The notes beneath the pieces were generated by a model. That model made no database searches and was not told where the DNA came from. It saw only the letters and a program-made list of their open reading frames with translations. A stretch of 64,000 bases of DNA, from the NCBI GenBank assembly GCA_963377175.1, contig CAUJNA010001226.1, positions 1 to 64,000 of the forward strand, in the 5' to 3' direction. A program made the position numbers and the translations under genes. Positions 1 through 11,474 of the stretch are shown in pieces; within the stretch, counting starts at the first letter, position 1, and each line of letters begins with the position of its first letter. Origin of the DNA: Effrenium voratum (lineage: Eukaryota > Sar > Dinophyceae > Suessiales > Symbiodiniaceae).

Positions 1-2005
1 TGCAGTACGCCAGTGAACATCAGGTTTCCCGAAATCGCAAGGCCACCCACCTCGTCATTCACCAGCAGCTGTCCAAATGAAATAAACAGAGTTCGCCCAA
101 ATCAAAACAACCCAAGCCGATTTCACATCAGGCAACCCCGCAGTGCGACTGCCTAACATGCCCAAGGCGATTGCCCTTGTTGCAGCAAGCATTTGAATCC
201 GACGTCGCCTCCACTGCTTTGTAATGTCCGTTCCCGCAAATGACCACTGCCAGCATAGTAAAGCCCAAAAACTCTCGGCACGCCTGCGATCTCCATCCTC
301 CTTGTGGTTGTGCAGGGCGCCTCCACCACCGGGGGCGACCCCGTAGTGCGCCATCAAAGTTCCGTCCCCGGGGGTGCAAAGCCATCGTCACATCGGGAGC
401 GACCCCGCAGTACGCCAGCATTACATGCACCAAGCGATGAAGCCGCCAAGACGCCTTTGTTATTGCCTGCCTCTGAACACAACGTCGCCGTCATTGTGGC
501 AGTGCTTTCTGCTAGAACATTGATGTCCTTCAGGAACATAGCACCTTCAAAGACCGGGAGCGACCCCGCAGTACGCCAGCAAATAAACGTTGCCCTCCGT
601 ACCCTTGCACTGCAAAGCGAATAAAACCGCCAAAGTCATACCACCAAACAAAGCTCACGTCACATCAGGAGCGACCCTGCAGTACGCCAGTGGTGCAGGA
701 GCGACCCCGCCGTACGCCAGCTAAAGGATTCTTTCCCAAAAACCTCCTGCATAGAAAACGACCGCCTCCACTTCGCCAAATGATGCTTGTCAGGAGCGAC
801 CCTGCAGTACGCTAGCTTTGCATGCATCTCATAGGCCAACCTGTAAAAACTGACGCGTCCTTCAAAAGATGTTCCAGCAGCCATGTAGAGCATTGCCGAG
901 ATAGACCACTGCCGACAGCGCTCCTGAACTTCGAAGCCCACAGGCAACCAGCCCGATTGAAGACCGGGAGCGACCCCGCAGTACGCCAGAAGACACCGAA
1001 AGTCTCGACCCATGCTCCGCCCAAAGGGTCTAAAAAGGTCCAAAGCCCGTCCCTTCTCACATATGCACTGCCGATTCATATCAATGAAAGGGCCACAGCA
1101 TTCAGCCTGAAGACCTTGTCTAAGAGTGCCGCCAAGTGAATTGCAATACCATTTGCCCAGGTTGCACGCCTCCAAAAAGAGCAAAGCTTCTCCGCCTCCA
1201 AACCACCGCATTGCATCTCATCCAACCATCCCGCAAACCATGGCGCGGCCAAACACTCTCCTAGGCCCGAAGGGCCGGTAACCCTTGAACCGCAAAGCCA
1301 GAGAGCCACCAAGCCAGCCCAAGCCAAAAAACCAAAGCCATCGAGGGTCCTGGCGCCCCTACCGCTGGCTGTGTTTCCAAAGTGGGTCCTGGCGTCCCAA
1401 CCGCTGGCTGTAACACAATCTGACGCGAAACTGAATTCAATCCCGTGCAAACAGGCCAGAAGACGCTGTACAAGTTTAACTCATGCGCACTCCCCGAAGC
1501 TCCATCTTGCACAGATCGAGGGTCCTGGCGTCCCTTCCGCTGGATGTTTGAAACTACGCACGAACATCGCAGGTCCTTGCGTCCTGTCCGCTGGCTGTAA
1601 TCACCAAACAAAACCTACCGTACTGTACTCCGCAATAGTAGGGCCCTGGTCTCCAGCACAGCGTAGTGAAGACTGCAAAAGCGTAGTGATTCCACACGAG
1701 GTCCGCTCCATTCAGCGTTGATGCGTCTTGCCGAAGAAAACTGCCCACACGACATGTTCCAGCCCGCATCTCAAGACTTCAGGTAGGAGATGACCCTCCT
1801 CCCGAACTCCATATGCCAGAGCAGATTCGGTGATAAAATCGTAGCGCCCCGACATTGCACATTGCTCTGGCAGGCGGCAAGAACTGCACATCCAGTGATG
1901 TATAGCAGACAGCAGCGTCCGCAACGAACCATGGCGCGACTAAACCTCCAAACCCAAACCACCAAACACCACCGGACCGAACCGACGAGCGACCCCTCCC
2001 AAGTC
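1..2005 (-). repeat. LINE 3' untranslated region with interspersed short motifs
   Basis: No convincing gene is seen here. Two short motifs recur at irregular spacing. The first, containing GAGCGACCCCGCAGTACGCC or close variants, is at about 390, 556, 668, 697, 792 and 965, with a partial copy at position 1. The second, containing GGTCCTGGCGTCCC followed by CCGCTGG, is at about 1350, 1385, 1520 and 1572. Spacing is uneven and there is no cas-like gene, so this is not a CRISPR array. The region follows the stop of the RT ORF and is read as its 3' UTR. Confidence 0.5.
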
Positions 2006-5000
2006 CTAGTCCGGTTGTAAAGCAGCTCGAAGAGCTTTGATTCCACCTTCCTTGGCAATTCTGACCTTGTGCTGCTGAAAGAACATCCTTCTCGCAGCAG
2101 GCAAAAAAAGAGCGTCTTCAGGCAAAACCTTTCTAGGGTCCCAAGGGCCTTGGCGGAGCCTCAACGGGGCCAAAAGCGTCCTCGTGTGACCATGCTGAAC
2201 GAAATAATGCTGCAAAGTCTTCTGCACCTGAATGGCTTCCGGAAAAAAGGGCCTGATTTTCAAACCGCACACATAATTGTCACAAGGAAAAAAGGTCCTA
2301 AGAAAGATCTTCGACTTGGCATCCCAAGGAAAGACAACCCCAAAGACATGAGTGGTCGTCCGAAGAGCATCTTGGAAAGCCTTCACGACTTTCCCGAGTG
2401 GCCTGTTATCGGCGGAACACCTCGGATCAAGCGTGGGGGAAATGAAAAGCCCTTTGCACGACGGGTCAGGGATGGGAACCTCCAACCCGGAATAAAAAAC
2501 GAAACTGAGCGCGAGCTCGAGCCATGAAACTCCAGGCCCAGAAGCCTTGGTATCAGGCCATCGCAGCCTCTGAATCCACTCCATCAAAGCTGCAGACCAA
2601 GTTGCACCCCAAACACACATTCGGAGATTGCTCCGCCAAGAGGCATCAAAACCAAGTGGCTCCCACGAGGCCGGCGCTTCTTGTCTCCAAAAAACGTCTC
2701 TCTCAGCAACAAGACCAGGTTCAACACTGTTTTCAGGCCTGTTGCACTCTTGCGTGTCATGCTGGGCCCGCGCCCTAATGTACTGACGCGTACTCAACAC
2801 AAGCCCATGCCAAAGAATGCGGAAGCGGTTCAAAATGTTCATTTCTTGAGTCACAACACTGGCATGCAGATCCTGAGCACCCTTCCCATCCCCACGCATG
2901 GCAGCCTTAGCTGCAAGATCGGCAAACCAGTTGCCCGCCGAGATGTATCTCTGATTGTCACTCTGGATTTTCCCAACCGAAACATGCGCCTTGGTCTTAA
3001 CAAGCGAGAACTCTCGCACAGCATGCTTATTGACTCCTTGTGCCAGAAGGCGCAACAAGTCGGAATTAGCACACTTGTCAATTTCTTCCGAAGTGGCACC
3101 CAACGCTTTGTGGTAACTTGAAATTGCATACTCACTGTCCGTATAACAGACCGCGAAAGGAAATGCATGCACTGTCACGACCAGGGCCGCGAGCTCCCCT
3201 CTGTCACTGCTTTGCCTTCCCGGCACCTTACCGGTCCACTCGACCTTGAATGCCTGGTTACAAGCATGTTCTAGCTGCTCATCTCCAATTCCTGCATGGA
3301 AAATATTTCCCTGTGTACCGGTAGCTGTATCCGCAGATACTACTGCATAGGCCGAATCAATGGAGAAAGTGGCATCCTGATGCATCGCACTGCCATCTGT
3401 CCATACAGCGCATTTGCGCTCCCTTGTTTGGAGTCCATCCAGAATTGCATGAAACAGAGTCCACCGCACTGTCAGCATTTCCCTCCATGCATCTAGCGAA
3501 GATGGCTTGGGCAACCATGGACTAATCAGTTCCGCATCCGTTGTTTGCTCAAGCACCGCACGGAAAGCATGTTCCTTTCTGGCTCCCTCTGTCGCACTGC
3601 ATGCACGAAAACGATGTTGTAGTCGATCGGGTTGGCCACAATGCACGCAAATTCCGTCATCTTGACTGCTGACAAAGTTGGTCGCGACTTTTCCTGTTGT
3701 GACGCCTCCTGCAAGGTGTATCCTGAGTAACACCAGCTCCTGTGGCGTAAATTCCCTCATCAGCTTAAATGTACTTTTGACACTGAAAGCCTCTGCGTCC
3801 TGCAAATATGCCCTTTGTCTTACCTTGGTCAACAATGTGTCCTCCCATTGTTCTGTCAAGAAATCCTCCAGATCTGCATTGGAACTGTTCATCAACGTAA
3901 TCTGTGCGCCACTGCTTCTTGTCAGACGTCCCTCAAAAGTGCTTTGAACTCCCACACTGTGAAGATATCTTGCCAAAACACCAACCGGCCCATACGCCTG
4001 CCTAGACGTACCCGGATAAGCTGCCAAGGCCGAAAACGCTCTTCCTTGTTCCTCCGGGTGCCTGCGGAGGAAGACCCTGAATGTCTTGAGCGAGTCCAGG
4101 GTGGCCCACAGGAACGGATCCGCAAAAACATCTCCCGCAAGCACTGCTCCGAGAAAAGGATTGGCACGCTGGACCGTTCCCACAACAATTCTCTTGAGTT
4201 GGCTTCGAATGGCCTCAAAATATTTGACTCCTATAATTTGCACCTGATGTCCATAGAATGCCCTCGTAAGCACGGCCTGCTTGTACAGAAGCACCTTCCG
4301 TGTAGGGCTCATCCTCAGAGAACTGATTTTCTTCAGGACGATGATGCTTTCGTCAAGGCGAGCTTTTTGACATCCCAAATGAGCACTACGCCCATACGTC
4401 AGGTTGGCTCCCAAATCTCTTTGCAAAGTGGCATTTTGGACCCCCAAGTGCTCGTGCAGGTTGGTGTCTCTCTTCTTCTGAACCCTCCACACCCACGATT
4501 TCTTGGAATCGATCTGCAAGTGATTCATTTGCATGAAGTCCCAAGTAAATTTGACCAATTTCTCCTGATCAGCTGTAGATTTTGCGATCCACTCAATGTT
4601 GTCGTAGTACGTAAAAGGTTGCCCCTGGGCGATATGCTGGGCCTCGCAAGCCCACGCCGCACCGATGATCAGCATGACCACCACACTCAGCGGACATCCC
4701 TCCGGCACTCCTCTTCTCGACCCTTGTGGCATAGAAAAGGAGCCTTGGAACACGACAGTACGTCTCATGTCTCTGTAAAAACTGAACCACGCATCAACAA
4801 AGTCAGGATCAAATCCAAGCTCCGTCGCCAGCCGTGCTCCAACTCGCCGAGAAATGCAGTTGAAACATTTCACTATATCTATTGCGCCTCCTAGTAGCTG
4901 CTGTCCCTGGTCCAGGGCCTGCTCAACCGCATATTGAACCTGAAACCATACGTCACGCGCTCCTCGTTTGGGCAAAGCACCCTGACATGCTGCTGGTAGC

Positions 5001-5515
5001 ACTTCCGAAAACTGCTGCAGCGCCCTTCTAGCTATAATTCGGGTAGTGACCCTCCAGAGCAACGAAAGAATGCATATCGGACGCAGTTCACCGATTGTTT
5101 CAACCTCATCAACTTTGGGCAGCAAAAAAATCTTGGCCAGAGTGAATGGCGACTGAAAACCCTGACTGCACATAGCTTCCCATGTACTGATCCAAGCGCT
5201 CCATGCGGCATCCGGTAAAAGCTTGAGGTCTGCAAGCGTCCAAGCATCCATACCCGAAGCAGTTTTCCGCTTGGTTTGTTTCAAAGAATCCTGGATCTCT
5301 TCGACGCTAATCCTGTGATTCTTTGGTTGCTTCCAGTCCTGCGGCAAGCGCTTGATGATGTCCTCCAGTCTGTCATCAACTTCCTCGTCTTCGACTCCCC
5401 AAAAGCTTGACCAATAGTTGAAAAAAGCGTCATGCACTCCCTCCGGATCATAGACCCAACTGACTGCTCGCCTCGACAGATGCCGGCAGGACAAAAACGT
5501 CCGAATACCCTGCAA
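2006..5515 (-). CDS. LINE ORF2 C-terminal part: reverse transcriptase, zinc knuckle, RNase H
   Basis: The RT domain covers about residues 100-390. Motif A is AIDIVKCFN, the template-grip region is PQGSRRGVPEGCP, and motif C near residue 305 reads FTYYDNIEW, i.e. YxDN instead of the canonical YxDD. A CVHCGQ...H...C zinc knuckle of the zf-RVT kind follows. An RNase H domain at about residues 695-870 keeps all four acidic residues (WTDGSA, SDRGELAA, YTDSEYA, WFADLAA). The ORF overlaps the endonuclease ORF at 5448-5515 in another frame. In related LINEs endonuclease and RT form one protein, so this overlap is a one-base frameshift or, less likely, programmed frameshifting. The apparent start is only the first start codon after the shift. 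Confidence 0.85.
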   Translation of the reverse strand: MQGIRTFLSCRHLSRRAVSWVYDPEGVHDAFFNYWSSFWGVEDEEVDDRLEDIIKRLPQDWKQPKNHRISVEEIQDSLKQTKRKTASGMDAWTLADLKLLPDAAWSAWISTWEAMCSQGFQSPFTLAKIFLLPKVDEVETIGELRPICILSLLWRVTTRIIARRALQQFSEVLPAACQGALPKRGARDVWFQVQYAVEQALDQGQQLLGGAIDIVKCFNCISRRVGARLATELGFDPDFVDAWFSFYRDMRRTVVFQGSFSMPQGSRRGVPEGCPLSVVVMLIIGAAWACEAQHIAQGQPFTYYDNIEWIAKSTADQEKLVKFTWDFMQMNHLQIDSKKSWVWRVQKKRDTNLHEHLGVQNATLQRDLGANLTYGRSAHLGCQKARLDESIIVLKKISSLRMSPTRKVLLYKQAVLTRAFYGHQVQIIGVKYFEAIRSQLKRIVVGTVQRANPFLGAVLAGDVFADPFLWATLDSLKTFRVFLRRHPEEQGRAFSALAAYPGTSRQAYGPVGVLARYLHSVGVQSTFEGRLTRSSGAQITLMNSSNADLEDFLTEQWEDTLLTKVRQRAYLQDAEAFSVKSTFKLMREFTPQELVLLRIHLAGGVTTGKVATNFVSSQDDGICVHCGQPDRLQHRFRACSATEGARKEHAFRAVLEQTTDAELISPWLPKPSSLDAWREMLTVRWTLFHAILDGLQTRERKCAVWTDGSAMHQDATFSIDSAYAVVSADTATGTQGNIFHAGIGDEQLEHACNQAFKVEWTGKVPGRQSSDRGELAALVVTVHAFPFAVCYTDSEYAISSYHKALGATSEEIDKCANSDLLRLLAQGVNKHAVREFSLVKTKAHVSVGKIQSDNQRYISAGNWFADLAAKAAMRGDGKGAQDLHASVVTQEMNILNRFRILWHGLVLSTRQYIRARAQHDTQECNRPENSVEPGLVAERDVFWRQEAPASWEPLGFDASWRSNLRMCVWGATWSAALMEWIQRLRWPDTKASGPGVSWLELALSFVFYSGLEVPIPDPSCKGLFISPTLDPRCSADNRPLGKVVKAFQDALRTTTHVFGVVFPWDAKSKIFLRTFFPCDNYVCGLKIRPFFPEAIQVQKTLQHYFVQHGHTRTLLAPLRLRQGPWDPRKVLPEDALFLPAARRMFFQQHKVRIAKEGGIKALRAALQPD

Positions 5516-7178
5516 GGACAGGTGCGCGTACTCCGTTCACGAAGAGTCCACGGCCTGGACCCACTTTGCCATTGCGAAGCACGAAACACGGTTTCCCTTT
5601 GGCTCTGAGACGAACCCGAACACACTGCACTTCTTCTCGGACCGAAACGGCTCCAGGCTCCTGCTGGTATTTGTCTCGAATGACGCGAAAAGCAAGTTGG
5701 TTGCCTTCCTCACGAGCACTAGCATCAAGACTGGCTTCAAAACGCAAAAGCCTTCCCTTGCGTTCCTGAGCAACACAGCGTTCCGCATGAATCTTAACAT
5801 GTTCCAACAGAGCACGCAAGGTGTCCATGTTCGGATGAGCCGGCATGAAACCGACCCCATGGTTAGCCGCCCACGTCACGAAATGGGTCCCAAACCCTTT
5901 GGCTTCCACCACCGCCGCCCACTGCAAACGAAAGGACTCCGTGGCATTCCCTCTCGCCTCAAAAAGCCTGCAGAGAGACTGCAACCTCCTGACCTGTTTG
6001 ACCACTTGTTTGACCCGAACCGCAAAAACTTCCGAATCCGGATTGAAATCCCCCTGCCTCGCCTGTCTGACTCCTTGTTTGGGTTGAACGCACTTTCGCA
6101 CCGGGCATCTACCTCTTCCCAACTGTTTGATTCCCGGCTTCAAAGGCCCCTTGGTCGGCAAGGCTTGCACAAAAGTCTGCTCAACATGCTGACACCACAT
6201 CTGAAAGTCCTGCCCATCTTCCTGTTGATTCCCAACAACCAGCCCCGACCAAACTTGACCCAAATCCTTGGACCGAAGGTGCTTCCTCTGATCCTCAGTA
6301 AAAGGCCGAGGCACTTTCCAAACGTACTTTCTCCCAGCCTGAACCTGCAAGTCAAATGAGACATAGACCGGATTGTGATCAGGAAACGGCGAGTCCTGAT
6401 CAACTCTGATGTCCGTGATGGAACTAATAAGCGCCGGAGGCACAAACAAAAGGTCCTGATGCGTAGAGTTCTTGAAGGTAGGTGGCAAACTTCTGCCAAA
6501 AACGTCCTGTGCAATCTGCTTCGACGTACTCCATCCTTCCGATTGGAACAAGGACCAAGAAGGAAAGATGCTGACATCATGATTAATGTCACCACCTACC
6601 AAAGCGGCTCCGCCCCAATCCTTGACCAAATGGAAGGCACCCAAAAGAACAAGATTGTTGCTTTCAAACGCTTCATCGTGGTGGTCCAAGTAAATCGAAA
6701 CCACCAAGATGTCCATAGATCCCGTAGTAATTACCGCAGCCGCCAATCTGGCAGTGTTCCAAAGCCCAGAGTCAATGACATTGCGATAACTCCTGGCTCT
6801 GACCCCCGACACCACAGCCGCGCCAGCACTTAAAGGAACCCCCCTATCCCTTTCTTTCCCCATTCTGGAGGCACACGGCCTCCCATGAAAAAGTTTGGTT
6901 CCCAAACTCTCCAAAGCTCTGCCTTCAGTCCTAACAACTGCCTCATGGGCACAAGTCTCCGAAAGCAGAGCAATTCCCCGGATTGCGTCTCCTGAGGTCA
7001 AAGCCGCAACGTCCTTAGACCGCGTGCTCAAAGAACGAACATTCGCCACAGCCACCTGGAGCACATTACTCTTTCGAAATGGTCCAGGGTTCTGAGCTTC
7101 CCCAACACACGTACCCTTCAAATGGTCGTGACAGCCGAAACGATTGGTGGACTCCAGGCCGTGCGACTGCCTGCACAA
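5448..7178 (-). CDS. LINE ORF2 N-terminal part: APE-like endonuclease
   Basis: This is an endonuclease/exonuclease/phosphatase-fold protein that would nick the target DNA. Recognisable parts are VANVRSLS near the start, LLSETCAH (Glu motif), VGGDINHD (GDxN motif) and PFPDHNPV (SDH-like motif), all before about residue 270. Roughly 300 residues of basic linker follow, leading to RT. The listed start is a TTG codon. ORF1 stops only 15 bases upstream in the same frame, so ORF2 may be reached by reinitiation or stop readthrough. Residues 26-33 read GEAQNPGP. NPGP matches the ribosome-skipping core of 2A peptides, but the preceding D-x-E part of the 2A consensus is absent. Confidence 0.8.
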   Translation of the reverse strand: MCRQSHGLESTNRFGCHDHLKGTCVGEAQNPGPFRKSNVLQVAVANVRSLSTRSKDVAALTSGDAIRGIALLSETCAHEAVVRTEGRALESLGTKLFHGRPCASRMGKERDRGVPLSAGAAVVSGVRARSYRNVIDSGLWNTARLAAAVITTGSMDILVVSIYLDHHDEAFESNNLVLLGAFHLVKDWGGAALVGGDINHDVSIFPSWSLFQSEGWSTSKQIAQDVFGRSLPPTFKNSTHQDLLFVPPALISSITDIRVDQDSPFPDHNPVYVSFDLQVQAGRKYVWKVPRPFTEDQRKHLRSKDLGQVWSGLVVGNQQEDGQDFQMWCQHVEQTFVQALPTKGPLKPGIKQLGRGRCPVRKCVQPKQGVRQARQGDFNPDSEVFAVRVKQVVKQVRRLQSLCRLFEARGNATESFRLQWAAVVEAKGFGTHFVTWAANHGVGFMPAHPNMDTLRALLEHVKIHAERCVAQERKGRLLRFEASLDASAREEGNQLAFRVIRDKYQQEPGAVSVREEVQCVRVRLRAKGKPCFVLRNGKVGPGRGLFVNGVRAPVLAGYSDVFVLPASVEASSQLGL

Positions 7179-7193
7179 CCCTTGTCCTGAGTT

Positions 7194-10100
7194 TCAAGAT
7201 TTCGCCTTTTTCGCCCGTTTGGTGTCTTCGTACATGTCTTCATCCGAGTCAATTTTCTCAACTTTCTTGCCCTGATTAGCCTGAAGCATCGCCTGGATTT
7301 GGACCAAGAGTGAGCTTTCTTGGCTTTGCAAAGCATTTCCCAAAGTGGACTCAAAACTCTTCCTAGTCTCCACCTGTTCCGCCCGAATCTTATCAAACTG
7401 AGTGTTCGTGTCCTCGCGTAGCCGGCATACCGCCTCCTGATTCTCCTTAGCCGAGACCACCGTGCACTCCTTGATTTTCTCGATTTGCTCCTGCAGGTCT
7501 TCAATCTTCTTGTCCTGTTGTTTCAAGACCGTCTCCTGAAGACTTGGCTGCACATTTGGAATGGGCGTCAAAGCTCCCAACGACCCAGACGAACCACCTC
7601 CCTTTCCCACAGAAGCAACCCAGCTGCCACCCCCGACAGAAGTTCCCTTGCCCCCAACATGTTTGGCCCAAGGGTCATTTCCCGGAAGGCTCCAAGCATC
7701 AAAGCCCGTCCCTGGGGCCTCCTTGGTCCTGACAAGATCTCCGGCAAGCACCACTCTGTCCTGTTTCTGATGAGCCTCAACTGACTCCACCAAAATCGGT
7801 TTCTTATTGCAGGAGAGTTGTTCTTTCGGCGCAAGCTCCGCCGTTCCCACGAGATAGGCACCGAAACCTGCCTTCCTAATGACTTTCAAATTCCATCCCA
7901 GCCCCTGCGCCCAGTCCTCAACATGGCTAGGGGTAATCCCCGGCGGAAATCCCTGCAGTCTGTACTTGTTGCGAATTTGCACAAAGGGTTTAGCCTTTTC
8001 ATTGGGTCTGAAATGGCTCCACATCCGATCAAAGTCCTTGATCTTAACCCTCAGGCCAAAGGTGGTGCCCTTCTTGACGATTCCAACATGTTCGAGACAT
8101 TCCGGTAGCATCCCCAGAGCATCTTCACGATGCTTACCCGACCAGATGATGCGGTACTTGGGTGATTCCGCAGGACCCTGCACCGTCCAAGCGTTGATGT
8201 AGACCGGCGGGTTTGTGACCCCACTGCGACATAGATACCGATGCTCTTGCTGTTCATCGATTCTCGTGAGGAAGGTGATCGAATCAGCTGTATGTCCATC
8301 CTGCAATCGCATTCGCATTCTGGCTTTCCAAGCCGATCGTCCCCAGATGTCAAGCAATTTCACCTCATTCGGGTCCTCAAACGCCGACTTGAGAGCCACT
8401 CTGACCGGGTGCTGCATGACCTCGTGCCAGCATTGTTGATCTCCCCTGTAGAGAGTGAACTGCACCACTGACGTATCTGGAAGGGTGATCTCCTTGTCTC
8501 TGAAGTTCCCCAACAGAGCTTTCTGTTCTCCAAGGTGCGTGGCAAAAACCCGGACCAAACCCGTTCTTCCTTCAACATCCTTGCACGGGAGCACAACTTC
8601 CTCCGTTTCAAACTTTGGATGAGAAACAGGCCGTGACAGCGTAAGAACCGTGCACTCATCAACGCACAAAAACTTTCCCCTCTGCATGACCGTCTCCAGT
8701 TCATGAAGTTCAACCACTGAAACTCCCCTATTCAGACATGACCAAGTGCGGTGGAAAGCGACAGCTTCATCGTTCCTATTTTTGAAAAGTCCCTCCAACG
8801 CAAAGTCTCTAAGGTCAACCGACAAGTTGGCTCTGAAATGCCCGCCATCTCCTCCCTGCTTTGGTGTCGCAGCAGCCGGTTTGAGCGTGCAAGGCTTGAG
8901 ACTTTCAACCTCCAACCCAAACTTTTCGACCGTTTCCTGCAACTGTCTCCAAAGGACCGGTTCCTGTTTGTTGCCCGCAAGTTGAACCAAGTGAGCCTCT
9001 CCCGCCTTCGAAATAACCAATTCCACGAAATTCGAAACCGCTCCTTGCTGCGCTCCTTTGCCAATCAAAAGACCTGAAAGCCTCCCCTTAGCCTTCAACA
9101 AAGTGCCCTGTTTGTAAGCACTCGGTTGTCCTTTGGTGCCTCCTTGAAGCCTGCGCGTGATGCGAAAGACGTCCTGATTGTTGACACTCAAAGTCTCCTC
9201 GGTTGGGAGAACCCTCCGGGACCGAAGCCACACCACCTGCGAGGCATCCACTCCAAACTTTCTACAAATCCATTCACCCTTAGGGTTCACCGGCACCCTG
9301 ACAACTCGCGTACGCCCGAACTCCTCAACAAACACCTGCAAAGTTTCCGTACTCTCCGTCTCCTGTTTCGCAAGTCTGACCTCCAAAAAGATCTGGCCGT
9401 TTCCCAAGACACGAAAGGCCTCAGTCGGGACATTATTCTTCCACTTCTTGGTGGTGACCGCGTCTTCAAACATTAAACCACCAGCGGGTTTTCCCAAAAG
9501 TCCTCCTGCAAAAACCGAAAAACTGTGCCCAGCCTGCAAATTCCATTGTCCCGACCATTTGTCCTGTCCTTGTCGAATGGTGACCACGACCTTTGGCATA
9601 CCTCCATGTATGGGCCTAGTCACCACAAACGTGTCGTGTTGTTCCACTCTCCAATTTCTTTCGCAACTCCTTTCCAACATGTGTCCTTTGAAGTAAACAG
9701 TACCTTCTTCCTCAAATCCAAAAATCTCACGCTCTACCGCATAAATTTCGCTCTCCGAAACAGTCCTTGGTATCACAGCAGCCTTAGTGCGTCCGGCTTT
9801 CTCAAAGAACACGGTGCAAGAGTCCTGGGCATCCCTACCATGATCCTGTGCGCTGGCGTCAAAGGGCAAATCCGTGTCCTCCACTATTCTCGTAGCTACC
9901 ATGTCCAACAACAAAAAACCCGCATTCTCAACCTGGCTCCCAACGGTGGTACAATCCGGTCTCATTGTTCCCGAACCTGGCTTGATAATGGCAAGTGTGG
10001 GATCCTGGGACAGCTCCATCAAAGCTTTGCATAACCCCCCATTTTCCGTGCGGGGTGGTATCACGAGCTCAAAGCAAACAACACCATGACGATGAACCAG

Positions 10101-11470
10101 AACTTTGCATTCCATGTTCGGCCGATTCATGCTAATGGTGGTCAGCTTTTCTCCCACAAGAAGATTGACCGCAAAAGACGACCTTTCCCTCAGCGTGTCC
10201 TCTCCAAACAAACCTGGCAAAAGCCTGAGGGCCGCCGCAAACGTCCTGGCAAGTGCGTTTTCCGTCACATCCTCGGCACGGCTGAACAATCTCCTTAGCA
10301 CGAAGTCCTGGCCCTTTGCGATCTCGATCCCGGTGACCGGATCCGCACTGACCTGAACATCCTGAATGTTTCCGACCTCCAAACCAGGGTCAGCCGTCCA
10401 AGGAAGCGTGGGTGAAATCACAGGCGTTTCTATGACAGTATCTTCACACACTCCTGGTTCAATCCGGCTCATTCTGACCCAACCTTTGTCGTTCCACAAT
10501 TTGACCGATTTCTCATCCGCTAACGACAATTCAAACATCCGAAAGATGTCCTTGAAACTCTTGTCCATGTGACCGAGAATCCTTGCTGCCACCCACAGCA
10601 GCTGCAACGCATGCGCCGGGCAAATGCAGTTCCCAAGAAACGTCTGCCCTGGTTTCATGCCCGCCGGAAGAGAAACATCCTGAGTGACTCCAAGCGCCAA
10701 GGCTTGCTCATGGCTGGTGACATACCTGTATCCTCCTTGTTGCTCACGGACCTTGGTCAAGAGCCCTTTTTTAAGAAGGTGACAGAGGGGAATCAAATGC
10801 TGGCTCGTATAACTGGCCATCAAAATTCCCGCAGACATCTGCTCATTCTTCTTCTGCAATCTGGCTCCTAGAGCAACCTTGTCCGCACCGATGCCAGCCT
10901 GAGCCATCCATCCTGCGGGCAGAAGCTTTGGATCCTCGAGCAGATTCCATGCCTGAATGTCCACAATCCAGTCCTTTACAATGTCTTCGGGAATGTCTTG
11001 AATCCAAGCATTGGCACGAATGAGCGAAGGTTTCACCAACATCGGCCAACCAGGAATTTCGACATCCGATTTCTTCTCAAACTTCGGGACCAAAACACAC
11101 AACAGACGATTGCGAATGGCAGGTCTAACCTCAGAAAGCGAGCTGATTCTGTCATCCAACACCCGGTAACCTATCCAGTCAACCAGTTCCAAAAACCCAT
11201 CCCAGAATTGTTTTTTCTGTCTGAGCTTGGCTACATTCTCAACCAAGATGACCTGTGCCTGAACAGAGCCAGCCCAAGCGAGTGACCATGCCATGGCCGC
11301 TCCTTCCTGAGACGCCCAACCATGTTCCCTTCCTGCTTGCGAAAAGCTTTGGCATGGTGCAGAAATGGTAAAAACTGAAACTCCCAGGAGCGTAGGCCAC
11401 GACCACATGCCTTTGTCCTGCACCCGAGACACGAAGATCCATTTGCACCTGTCCAGTCTGTCAACACCTG
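7194..11470 (-). CDS. LINE ORF1 with N-terminal C5-cytosine methyltransferase and C-terminal coiled coil
   Basis: The N-terminal part (about 10600-11470) is a Dnmt/Dcm-type C5 methyltransferase. It has motif IV SAPCQSFSQ with the catalytic Cys (near 11352), motif VI VILVENVAKL, an IRNRLLCVLV segment like motif VIII, and motif X FLGNCICPAHA. Motif I is missing because the element is truncated at 5'. About 1000 residues without a recognised domain follow, then a Gly/Ser-rich stretch and a long heptad-rich coiled coil ending in the basic tail KRAKKAKS, as expected of a LINE ORF1 RNA-binding multimer. Host-derived methyltransferases in dinoflagellate retrotransposons are known from the literature. 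The open frame continues to 11798, but that extension is antisense to the viral polymerase and is not part of the gene. Confidence 0.75.
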
Positions 11471-11474
11471 GCAG

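Larger units (their letters stand above)
1..11470 (-). mobile_element. LINE-type non-LTR retrotransposon with DNA methyltransferase, 5'-truncated
   Basis: This is one element read on the minus strand: ORF1 (methyltransferase, unknown middle, coiled coil), then APE-like endonuclease, RT and RNase H, then a long 3' untranslated part that runs off the left edge. The 5' end stops near 11470, where sequence homologous to the viral polymerase copies at 24.7 and 40.9 kb begins on the plus strand. The methyltransferase lacks its SAM-binding motif I at that edge, which fits the 5' truncation typical of target-primed reverse transcription. The insertion therefore appears to sit inside a viral polymerase gene. 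No poly(A) tail or target-site duplication can be checked, because the 3' end is outside the window. Confidence 0.8.

Noticed and set aside
335..1000. CRISPR array in the LINE 3' region
   Set aside because: The motif copies are imperfect, irregularly spaced and few.
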